14,576 bases of DNA. It comes from Clostridium sp. CAG:451 (GTDB lineage: Bacteria > Bacillota_I > Bacilli_A > RF39 > UBA660). How positions within the stretch are numbered: the stretch's first letter is position 1; every line of letters begins with the position of its first letter. Under the pieces are notes generated by a model, which ran no database searches, was not told the origin of the DNA, and saw nothing but the letters and a program-made list of their open reading frames with translations. The translations under genes and the position numbers were made by a program. Shown one piece after another: positions 7,147 to 12,885 of this stretch. The DNA lies in the NCBI GenBank assembly GCA_000438295.1, contig FR901041.1, positions 44,997-59,572 of the forward strand, read 5' to 3'.

Positions 7147-8156
7147 AAAATTTAAAAAGAAATAGTTTTATTATTTTAATTGTAACATTATTTGTTTTAT
7201 TTTTAGTACTTAAAGATGATTATAAGAATATTATTGCTATTATTACAACAATGGATATAAAGTTTGTTCTTATAGCAGTTATTCTTTATATTGCTTATCT
7301 TTTTTTCCATGCCTTAGTAAATTACTTGTGGGTAAATGAAAAAGAAAAATTATCACTACCACAAGCCTTTCAACATATAATCATTACTCAGTTTTTTAAT
7401 GGTATTACTCCTTTTTCAACAGGTGGTCAACCAATGGAAATATATATGCTAAAGAATCATGGCTTTCGTTATACAAAGGCTACTAATGTTATTATGCAAA
7501 ACTTTATTGTTTATCAGTTGGCCCTTGTTATTTTTGGACTATTTGCTGTTATCTATAATTTTATTACTGGTGTATTAGTTTATAAAAGCGTCTTAACTAC
7601 ACTTATCATCCTAGGGTTTTTAATAAATACTATAGTAGCAGTTGTTATGTTATTTGTAGCTACTAGTAAGAAGTTTACAAAATCACTATTAAATATCATT
7701 ACTAGATTAGGTAATAATTTGCACTTTATTAAAAATAAAGAAAAGTTTTTAGCTAAATGGGAAGAAAGATTAGAAGACTTTCATAACTGTACTAAGGAAG
7801 TTAAAAAAAAGAAAGGATTGTTTGTATTAGGAATTATCCTAAATCTTATTAGTTTAACTTGTTATTATGCTATTCCCTTATTTCTAGTTTATAGTCTTCA
7901 TGATTATAACTCTATGACATTCTTTACATCAATAGTTGCTAGTGCCTACGTTTTAATAATAGGTTCTTTTGTTCCTATCCCAGGTGCTACTGGTGGAATT
8001 GAATATGGATTCTTAGAAATATTTTCTAGTTTCTTATCAACTACTAGTGTTAGAGCAGTTATGATAATTTGGCGCTTTATTACATATTATTTAGGAATGA
8101 TACTAGGTGGAATATTATTTAGTTTTCATAAGGAAGGAGACAAAGAATGCGAATAG
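7143..8156 (+). CDS. MprF-type flippase-domain integral membrane protein (LPG_synthase_TM/UPF0104-like)
   Basis: This 337-residue polytopic membrane protein resembles the N-terminal flippase domain of MprF and the YbhN/UPF0104 family. Seven to eight hydrophobic segments are visible, around residues 7-25, 37-62, 118-146, 148-174, 227-253, 258-282 and 300-330. The hallmark family stretch ITPFSTGGQPMEIY is at 88-101, and a second conserved patch, PIPGATGGIEYG, lies near residue 280. No C-terminal lysyl-transferase domain is present, so it should not make lysyl-phosphatidylglycerol; it more likely translocates or handles a lipid. It overlaps the upstream stop by 4 nt (ATGA) and the next gene by 10 nt, indicating translational coupling. 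The direct pairing with a glycolipid-type glycosyltransferase suggests that this enzyme's product is the lipid it handles; that is inference. Confidence 0.82.
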   Translation: MKNLKRNSFIILIVTLFVLFLVLKDDYKNIIAIITTMDIKFVLIAVILYIAYLFFHALVNYLWVNEKEKLSLPQAFQHIIITQFFNGITPFSTGGQPMEIYMLKNHGFRYTKATNVIMQNFIVYQLALVIFGLFAVIYNFITGVLVYKSVLTTLIILGFLINTIVAVVMLFVATSKKFTKSLLNIITRLGNNLHFIKNKEKFLAKWEERLEDFHNCTKEVKKKKGLFVLGIILNLISLTCYYAIPLFLVYSLHDYNSMTFFTSIVASAYVLIIGSFVPIPGATGGIEYGFLEIFSSFLSTTSVRAVMIIWRFITYYLGMILGGILFSFHKEGDKECE

Positions 8157-9400
8157 GACTTTTTACAGATAGTTATCCTCCATATATAAATGGGGTTTCT
8201 ACTAGTGTTGAGACTTTGAAATATGCTTTAGAAGCAGAAGGACATACAGTTTACGTTGTAACAGTTGGTCAAGATGCAACTACTTATTCTTATGATGAGG
8301 AAAGACATATATTGAAAGTACCAGGTGTACCTTTAGGAATATATGATTATAGAGCAGCTAGCATCTACCCTTTAAAGGTTATTAAAAAGATTAGATCATG
8401 GAATTTGGATGTAATTCATTCACAAACAGAATTATGCATGGGTATCTTTGCTAGGCTTTTAGCAAAACAATATCGTATACCTTTAGTACATACTTATCAT
8501 ACTATGTATAAAGATTATACTTATTATGTTTCTAGGAATCATAAATACTTTGATATGGGATGTAAGAAAGCAGTGGAATACTTAAGTAAGTTTTATTGTG
8601 ATAATACAGCAGATGCATTTATTGTACCAACAATTAAAACTTATCATTTATTTAGAGATGAGTATCATTATAATAAAGAAATATATATAGTACCAACTGG
8701 TATCGATTCATCAAGATTTAATAAAGAAAATGTTGATATGTTAAAAGTTAATGAAATGCGAAAAAAATTAGGCTATAAGAAAAATGATTTTGTTTATTTG
8801 TTTGTAGGTAGAATGGCTCAAGAGAAAAATATCTTATTTCTATTAGATGTGATGAAAGAGATAAAAAAGAAAAGAAGTAATATTAAACTTTTATTAATTG
8901 GTGATGGTCCTGATAAAGACTTATATGATAAGAAAATGAAGGAGATGAATCTTACCGATTGTGTTAGATTCTTTGGTTCTGCTCCATGGAGTGATATGCC
9001 GCTATACTATCATCTATGTCAAGCTTTTGTGACGGCATCTGTTACAGAGACTCAAGGATTAACAGTTATTGAAGCTTTAGCAGCTGAAAAACCAGTACTA
9101 TGTATAGAAGATGAAGCTTTTCACACAATGGTTGTGGATAAAATGAATGGTATGTTCTTTGAGGATGTTTCAACCTGTGCAAAAGAAATGTTAGAGTTAG
9201 CTCTTGATAAGAAGGAGTATAACTCTTTGAAGAAACAGACAAAAAGTTCAATAAAACTTTATTCATTATCATCATTTGCTAATAGTGTATTAGATGTCTA
9301 TAAAGTAGCAATAGATAACTTTAATAACAAAAAAGATTTTCCTAATATGATTCATAATACCGTTAAGAAACTATTTGATAAAAAGGAGGATGAAGAGTGA
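8147..9400 (+). CDS. GT4 glycosyltransferase, probable diacylglycerol glucosyltransferase
   Basis: This 417-residue GT-B fold enzyme probably acts at the inner membrane face, adding a sugar from a UDP-sugar to diacylglycerol to form the glycolipid used as a membrane lipid or lipoteichoic acid anchor. The N-terminus MRIGLFTDSYPPYINGVSTS is close to the typical start of 1,2-diacylglycerol 3-glucosyltransferases, with a glycine-containing acceptor loop. The C-domain has VGRMAQEKN, GDGPD and the retaining-enzyme E-x7-E motif E301 to E309 (ETQGLTVIE). There are no transmembrane segments; the lysine-rich C-terminal tail could aid membrane contact. The start has a strong site AAGGAGA (8134-8140) inside the previous gene, and the stop overlaps tpi (GTGA). 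Another lipid or cell-wall acceptor remains possible. Confidence 0.82.
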   Translation: MRIGLFTDSYPPYINGVSTSVETLKYALEAEGHTVYVVTVGQDATTYSYDEERHILKVPGVPLGIYDYRAASIYPLKVIKKIRSWNLDVIHSQTELCMGIFARLLAKQYRIPLVHTYHTMYKDYTYYVSRNHKYFDMGCKKAVEYLSKFYCDNTADAFIVPTIKTYHLFRDEYHYNKEIYIVPTGIDSSRFNKENVDMLKVNEMRKKLGYKKNDFVYLFVGRMAQEKNILFLLDVMKEIKKKRSNIKLLLIGDGPDKDLYDKKMKEMNLTDCVRFFGSAPWSDMPLYYHLCQAFVTASVTETQGLTVIEALAAEKPVLCIEDEAFHTMVVDKMNGMFFEDVSTCAKEMLELALDKKEYNSLKKQTKSSIKLYSLSSFANSVLDVYKVAIDNFNNKKDFPNMIHNTVKKLFDKKEDEE

Positions 9401-10062
9401 AAATTATCTTAAATCATAAAAGTAATTTAACTTATAAAGAGATAATTAATTACTATAAAGAATATAAAGAACTAGACACTAAACATGACTTAATTGTTTG
9501 TCCTACAACGTGTTATTTACCTATTTTTAAAGATGTAGTCTTAGGTAGTCAAGATATAAGTCCTTATAAAATGGGAAGTTATACCGGCGAAGTATCTGGG
9601 GAAGCTTTAAAATCATTAGGTGTTAAATATGTCTTTATTAATCATAGTGAAAGAAGACATTTAAATAATGAACCATTAGAGCTAGCAAAAGAAAAGTTAA
9701 TAAGAGCTAAAGAAGCAGACCTAATACCAATTCTTTGTGTAGGTGAAGAAGATGGTGAAGATGCAGTTGAAGTGTTAACACATGATTTAAACTATTTACT
9801 AAAAGATTTAAATATTGACAACTTATATATATCGTATGAACCTTGTTATGCGATAGGTTCAGGTAATATTCCTAGTAGAGAAAAACTTGCGACTGTATTT
9901 AACTATTTAAAAGAAAATTATAATTATCCTTTATTATATGGTGGTAGTGTTTCAAAAGATACTATAGAACAATTAAAAGATATTCCTTATCTAGAAGGAG
10001 TACTACTAGGAAAAGCTAGTCTTAGGATAGAAAATATTAAAGATTTCATAGATAAACTATAA
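9397..10062 (+). CDS. tpiA: Triose-phosphate isomerase, short divergent form
   Basis: This enzyme interconverts dihydroxyacetone phosphate and glyceraldehyde 3-phosphate in the cytosol. The catalytic set is complete: N6 and K8 (LNHK, replacing the usual NWK), H83 in NHSERR and E148 in YEPCYAIGSG, plus the phosphate loop YGGSVS near residue 190 and LGKAS. It has only 221 residues, about 30 fewer than the usual bacterial 250 and close to archaeal TPI length. The Trp next to the catalytic Lys is His, and loop 6 has PCY where PVW is usual. Activity is expected but the protein is clearly divergent. The GTG start at 9397 overlaps the preceding TGA stop and has a perfect AAGGAGG (9383-9389). It is the last gene of the pgk operon, with a terminator starting in its stop codon region. 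Confidence 0.92.
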   Translation: MKIILNHKSNLTYKEIINYYKEYKELDTKHDLIVCPTTCYLPIFKDVVLGSQDISPYKMGSYTGEVSGEALKSLGVKYVFINHSERRHLNNEPLELAKEKLIRAKEADLIPILCVGEEDGEDAVEVLTHDLNYLLKDLNIDNLYISYEPCYAIGSGNIPSREKLATVFNYLKENYNYPLLYGGSVSKDTIEQLKDIPYLEGVLLGKASLRIENIKDFIDKL

Positions 10063-10092
10063 AGAGAGATTCGACAAAATCTCTCTTTTTTT
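10061..10092 (+). terminator. Strong intrinsic terminator of the pgk-tpi operon
   Basis: An 11-bp perfect stem pairs AAAGAGAGATT (10061-10071) with AATCTCTCTTT (10078-10088) around loop CGACAA, then runs to T at 10092. It begins inside the tpi TAA stop. The loop and inner stem together contain a Spo0A-box match. Confidence 0.92.
10070..10078 (-). promoter_or_regulatory. Putative 0A-box (Spo0A binding site)
   Basis: The plus strand reads TTCGACAAA, so the minus strand is TTTGTCGAA, a full match to the Bacillus 0A-box consensus TTTGTCRAA. It lies about 40 nt upstream of the likely spo0A -10 box and within the loop/inner stem of the tpi terminator. The position fits autoregulation, as known for Bacillus spo0A. 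The match is short, so chance cannot be excluded. Confidence 0.5.
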
Positions 10093-10117
10093 GCTCTATC
10101 ATTTTTTTATTTATTGT

Positions 10118-10125
10118 TATATAAT
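10118..10125 (+). promoter_or_regulatory. -10 region of the spo0A promoter
   Basis: TATATAAT contains TATAAT at 10120-10125, and TATATA at 10118-10123 is preceded by TGT. No convincing TTGACA-like -35 lies 16-18 nt upstream, so the promoter may rely on the extended -10 or on an activator. No clear sigma-H promoter was recognised. Confidence 0.5.
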
Positions 10126-10131
10126 AAAATT

Positions 10132-10161
10132 GCGTAGGGTAGTATTGATGCGTGGTAGTAT
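10132..10161 (+). repeat. Imperfect direct repeat in the spo0A leader
   Basis: GCGTAGGGTAGTAT (10132-10145) is repeated as GCGTGGTAGTAT (10150-10161), the second copy lacking two bases. The common core GGTAGTAT recurs 16 bp apart. The pair lies between the -10 box and the spo0A ribosome binding site and is unusually G-rich for this window. Confidence 0.5.
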
Positions 10162-10180
10162 ATGGAAGGAGAATTTATGA
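10148..10180 (+). other. Possible 10-codon upstream ORF coupled to spo0A
   Basis: ATG at 10148 opens a frame encoding MRGSIWKENL that stops at TGA 10178-10180, overlapping the spo0A start as ATGA. A weak AGGG at 10136-10139 precedes it by 8 nt. The spo0A ribosome site lies inside it, so translation here could couple to or interfere with spo0A. It may also be chance. Confidence 0.22.
10166..10171 (+). promoter_or_regulatory. Ribosome binding site that fixes the spo0A start
   Basis: AAGGAG lies 5 nt before the ATG at 10177. The in-frame ATG at 10162 would place this site inside the gene and has no good site of its own, so 10177 is the preferred start. Confidence 0.85.
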
Positions 10181-10953
10181 AAAAAACCAACGTGTTGATG
10201 ATTGATGACAACGTAGAACTAGTAAACATGGTAAAAGAATATTTTAGTGATAATGAGGATGTATCTATTACTTTAACTGCTCATGATGGAGTAGAAGGTT
10301 TAAAACTAATTTTAGAAAGAGAAAACGAATATGATGTTATATTACTTGATCTTATAATGCCTAAGAAAGATGGGATGCATGTCCTAAAAGAATTAAAAGA
10401 AAAGAATATAATGAAAAGGATCATAGTATTAACATCATTTAATGCTCAAAATGTTATAAGAGAAGCTAGTGAACTTGGTATAAGTTATTTTATCTTAAAA
10501 CCTTTTGAGTTAGTAGAGCTAGAAAAACGAATAATGGAGTGTAATAGTGATAGTAGTTATAGTAAGAAGACAATTGATATGCGATACAATAACTTACAAG
10601 TATCAATTACTAAAATTTTACATGAATTAGGAGTTCCATCTCATATTAAAGGTTATCAATATATAAGAGAAGGAATAGCAGTTTTATTTGAACATCCTGA
10701 TGTAGTAGGTGGAATAACTAAAGAACTTTATCCTGATATAGCATCTAAATACGATACAACAGTATCAAGAGTAGAAAGAGCAATAAGACATGCCATAGAG
10801 GTTAGTTGGAATAGAGGCAATTGGCAGTTGATGGAAGAAATATTTGGACATAGTGTTGATATAGATAAAGCTAAACCAACTAATTCAGAATTTATTGTAA
10901 CAGTAGCAGATAAGCTTAGATTAGAGTTTCATCAAGATGCGGTTAGGAACTAG
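10177..10953 (+). CDS. spo0A: Sporulation master regulator Spo0A
   Basis: This response regulator controls entry into sporulation in Bacilli and Clostridia by binding 0A-boxes when phosphorylated. It has 258 residues. The receiver domain spans about 1-125, with acidic residues D10-D11, phospho-acceptor D58 in LLDLIMPKKDG, T86 and K108 (LKPF), all in register with Bacillus Spo0A. The C-terminal Spo0A domain (about 145-258) has ITKILHELGVPSHIKGY, YPDIASKYDTT, the recognition-helix stretch SRVERAIRHAIEVSW with RGN, and KPTNSEFIVTVADKLRLE. Both domains look complete, so the protein should be functional. It is monocistronic between two terminators. The usual partner spoIVB is not upstream; tpi is. 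Whether the host sporulates cannot be told from this window. Confidence 0.97.
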   Translation: MKKTNVLMIDDNVELVNMVKEYFSDNEDVSITLTAHDGVEGLKLILERENEYDVILLDLIMPKKDGMHVLKELKEKNIMKRIIVLTSFNAQNVIREASELGISYFILKPFELVELEKRIMECNSDSSYSKKTIDMRYNNLQVSITKILHELGVPSHIKGYQYIREGIAVLFEHPDVVGGITKELYPDIASKYDTTVSRVERAIRHAIEVSWNRGNWQLMEEIFGHSVDIDKAKPTNSEFIVTVADKLRLEFHQDAVRN

Positions 10954-10981
10954 TATTAGACTTTTAATCTAATGCTTTTTT
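10952..10981 (+). terminator. Intrinsic terminator of spo0A, overlapping its stop codon
   Basis: A 9-bp stem AGTATTAGA (10952-10960) / TCTAATGCT (10968-10976), with one T-G wobble and loop CTTTTAA, is followed by a run of T to 10981. The stem begins inside the TAG stop. Confidence 0.85.
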
Positions 10982-10990
10982 AATGAATAG

Positions 10991-11020
10991 AAAAAACAGA
11001 CTTAGTATTTTGCCTGTTTT
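10991..11020 (-). terminator. Intrinsic terminator of the Nudix gene (minus strand)
   Basis: On the minus strand AAAACAG (11020-11014) pairs with CTGTTTT (10999-10993), with a T-run ending at 10991. It lies just past the Nudix stop. The plus-strand side ends in TTTTAAAG and would be a weaker terminator. Confidence 0.75.
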
Positions 11021-11030
11021 AAAGTTATTT

Positions 11031-11462
11031 TTAATGAATTCCGTATTCACTGAATATTATATTGTTTTTGTAGTTGTATAGAGCAGTTTTTATATAAGGG
11101 ATTATATTATCAGGAAGATTATCTAATTTATAAAAAGCTAAATCATCACACTTATTTGGTTCCATTATTCTGATGTTACCAGAAAACTTATTAGTATAAA
11201 GATAGTAATCTATACTCTCATCACCATCTTTTCTGTGCATAACACCAACTATTTTTAAATGTTTATCATCAATAGTTATATTTGCTTCTTCTAAGCCTTC
11301 CCTTATCATTGCTTCTTTTATTGTTTCGTTTCCATTAAGATGACCGGCGATAACACTATAATTTCCATCTTCATATCCAGTATTATATCTTCTTAGTAAT
11401 AGAAATTCATTATTATGTTCTAGAATTAAGTGAACAGCTACTCTCATTTTAAATCGTTCCAT
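11031..11462 (-). CDS. Nudix hydrolase
   Basis: This is a predicted magnesium-dependent pyrophosphohydrolase acting on a nucleoside diphosphate derivative; the substrate is not identifiable. It has 143 residues from the ATG at 11462. The Nudix box runs from G40 to I62: G40, E46 and R54-E55-G-L-E58-E59 fit the consensus, but the usual glycine before the last residue is N61 and the hydrophobic after RE is G56. The metal-binding glutamates are kept. The C-terminal part (VMHRK, EPNKCDDLAFYKLDNLP) matches the general plan of small MutT-like hydrolases. The longer frame from TTG at 11480 is rejected because GGAGG lies between it and the ATG. It diverges from the ATPase gene. Confidence 0.88.
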   Translation of the reverse strand: MERFKMRVAVHLILEHNNEFLLLRRYNTGYEDGNYSVIAGHLNGNETIKEAMIREGLEEANITIDDKHLKIVGVMHRKDGDESIDYYLYTNKFSGNIRIMEPNKCDDLAFYKLDNLPDNIIPYIKTALYNYKNNIIFSEYGIH

Positions 11463-11467
11463 TTTTA

Positions 11468-11472
11468 CCTCC
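11468..11472 (-). promoter_or_regulatory. Ribosome binding site that fixes the Nudix start
   Basis: Minus-strand GGAGG (CCTCC on plus) lies 5 nt before the ATG at 11462-11460. This rules out the in-frame TTG at 11480 as the start. Confidence 0.85.
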
Positions 11473-11481
11473 AATAGCAAG

Positions 11482-11511
11482 AATATATCACTTTTTAAAG
11501 CGTAATGTAAA
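11482..11511 (-). promoter_or_regulatory. Promoter of the Nudix gene
   Basis: On the minus strand TTTACA (11511-11506) is followed after 18 nt by TATATT (11487-11482), with a TGA extension before the -10. Initiation near 11475 gives a leader of about 13 nt that begins just before the ribosome site. Confidence 0.65.
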
Positions 11512-11532
11512 ATATTAATTTTTGAATATGTG

Positions 11533-11561
11533 TTGACTTTAAAGTTTTAATAAACTATACT
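11533..11561 (+). promoter_or_regulatory. Promoter of the ATPase-gpmI unit
   Basis: TTGACT (11533-11538) and TATACT (11556-11561) are spaced by exactly 17 nt, a near-consensus sigma-A promoter. The spacer holds an inverted repeat AGTTT-TAAT-AAACT (11543-11556), and a palindrome ACTTTAAAGT (11536-11545) overlaps the -35. Either could be an operator, though such palindromes are common in AT-rich DNA. The ribosome site GAGGTG is at 11581-11586. Confidence 0.8.
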
Positions 11562-11596
11562 TAAACTGTATTAAATATGTGAGGTGAATACAATTT

Positions 11597-12871
11597 ATGG
11601 AACGAAAAATAGAAAGATTCTTTTTAAAATGGAAAGAAGATAAGATAAGAAAACCATTATTACTATTTGGACTTAAACAAATAGGTAAAACTTATACTGT
11701 CTTAGAATTTGGTAGAAAGAACTATAAAAATATTGCTTACTTTAATACCTTACATAATGAAGAATTATTAAAAATATTTAAGAAGGAACGTTCTATTGAA
11801 CGACTTGTTAAAATTCTATCAGAGTTTTCTGATGTATCAATAGAGAAAAATGAGACTTTAATTGTATTTGATAATATTGAAGATGAAGAGATAATTAAAG
11901 GAGTAAAGTTATTTGGTTTTGATAGAAACGATTATCATGTAATGGCTATTACCTCAAGAAGAGAAAATCTACTTAAATTTAGTGGTGAAGAACTACAATA
12001 TAAGTTTATGACAGAAATGGACTTTGAAGAGTACTTGTGGGCAAAAGGTGAGAAAGAATTAGTGGACCTTATTAGAAAAGCTTATCAAAATAGAAAGGCT
12101 TGTTCTAAACATGCTAAGATAATGGATTTATTTTATGATTATTTATTAACTGGTGGTTTTCCAGAGGTAGTTAAAGAATCATTTCAAAGTATTAGTAGAG
12201 GTTACTATGAAAGTGTAAAAGAAAAAGTAGCAGAAATACTTAGAACCTTCTTAACAGAGTGTGATAATTTAATAGATATTCCAAGAGGATTAGAAGTATT
12301 AGATAGTATACCTAGTCAATTAGCTAAAGAAAACAAGAAATTTCAATATGGAGTTTTAGGATATGGTAGAAGAGCTAAGGAATATGAAAATGTTATTAAA
12401 TATTTAGTAAGTAATCAACTACTTTATAGAAGTTACAAAATAAGAACAATAAAATCACCACTTTCAAGTTGTCGAGAATTAGATAGCTTTAAGCTTTATT
12501 ATCCTGATGATGGTATTTTATCTGGAAGATATCATTTAACTAAAAAACAATTATTAGAAAAAGCAGATTTAAAATATGCTCTTTTTGAAAACCATATTGC
12601 TCATACTTTATTTGAAGCAGGTTATTCTTTATATTATTATCAGTCAGAGGGAAAAGCTGAAGTTAACTTTGTCATTCAAAATAGAATGGGTAAAGTTATT
12701 CCAATAGAGATAGTTAAACAAGGATCTAAATCTAAGAGTTTATCTGTTTTTATGAAAAAATATGTAGTAACAGATGCTTATAGAATTACAGAAAATAATT
12801 TTTCTATTAAAAAAGGTGTATATTATTTACCAATTTATGCAGTTTTTTGCTTAAATGAACAAATATATTAG
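11597..12871 (+). CDS. AAA_14/DUF4143-type ATPase, divergent
   Basis: This 424-residue protein belongs to the widespread, poorly understood AAA_14 plus DUF4143 ATPases. The Walker A motif GLKQIGKT is at 25-32. The Walker B region reads LIVFDNIED with D92 followed by N93, where family members usually have D-E. ITSRREN resembles sensor 1. The DUF4143-like part begins around LLTGGFPEVV (near residue 195). The C-terminal segment AEVNFVIQNRMGKVIPIEIV matches the family's nuclease-like ending (usually E-[IV]-D-F and IEVK) with N for D and an altered last motif. Both presumed active sites are thus altered, so ATP hydrolysis and any nuclease activity are doubtful. The start at 11597 has GAGGTG 10 nt upstream. 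gpmI follows 14 nt after the stop with no promoter seen between, so the two are probably co-transcribed. Confidence 0.82.
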   Translation: MERKIERFFLKWKEDKIRKPLLLFGLKQIGKTYTVLEFGRKNYKNIAYFNTLHNEELLKIFKKERSIERLVKILSEFSDVSIEKNETLIVFDNIEDEEIIKGVKLFGFDRNDYHVMAITSRRENLLKFSGEELQYKFMTEMDFEEYLWAKGEKELVDLIRKAYQNRKACSKHAKIMDLFYDYLLTGGFPEVVKESFQSISRGYYESVKEKVAEILRTFLTECDNLIDIPRGLEVLDSIPSQLAKENKKFQYGVLGYGRRAKEYENVIKYLVSNQLLYRSYKIRTIKSPLSSCRELDSFKLYYPDDGILSGRYHLTKKQLLEKADLKYALFENHIAHTLFEAGYSLYYYQSEGKAEVNFVIQNRMGKVIPIEIVKQGSKSKSLSVFMKKYVVTDAYRITENNFSIKKGVYYLPIYAVFCLNEQIY

Positions 12872-12885
12872 AAAGAAGGATATAA

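Noticed and set aside
9066..9275. 69-codon open frame opposite the glycosyltransferase gene
   Set aside because: It is a shadow of the real gene with no start signals.
11536..11556. Overlapping palindromes in the ATPase promoter as a definite operator
   Set aside because: Arms of only 5 AT-rich bases arise often by chance here and no known regulator site was recognised; kept only as a note in the promoter entry.
12847..12869. TTGCTT and TATATT as a separate gpmI promoter
   Set aside because: The spacing is only 11 nt, too short for a sigma-A promoter.
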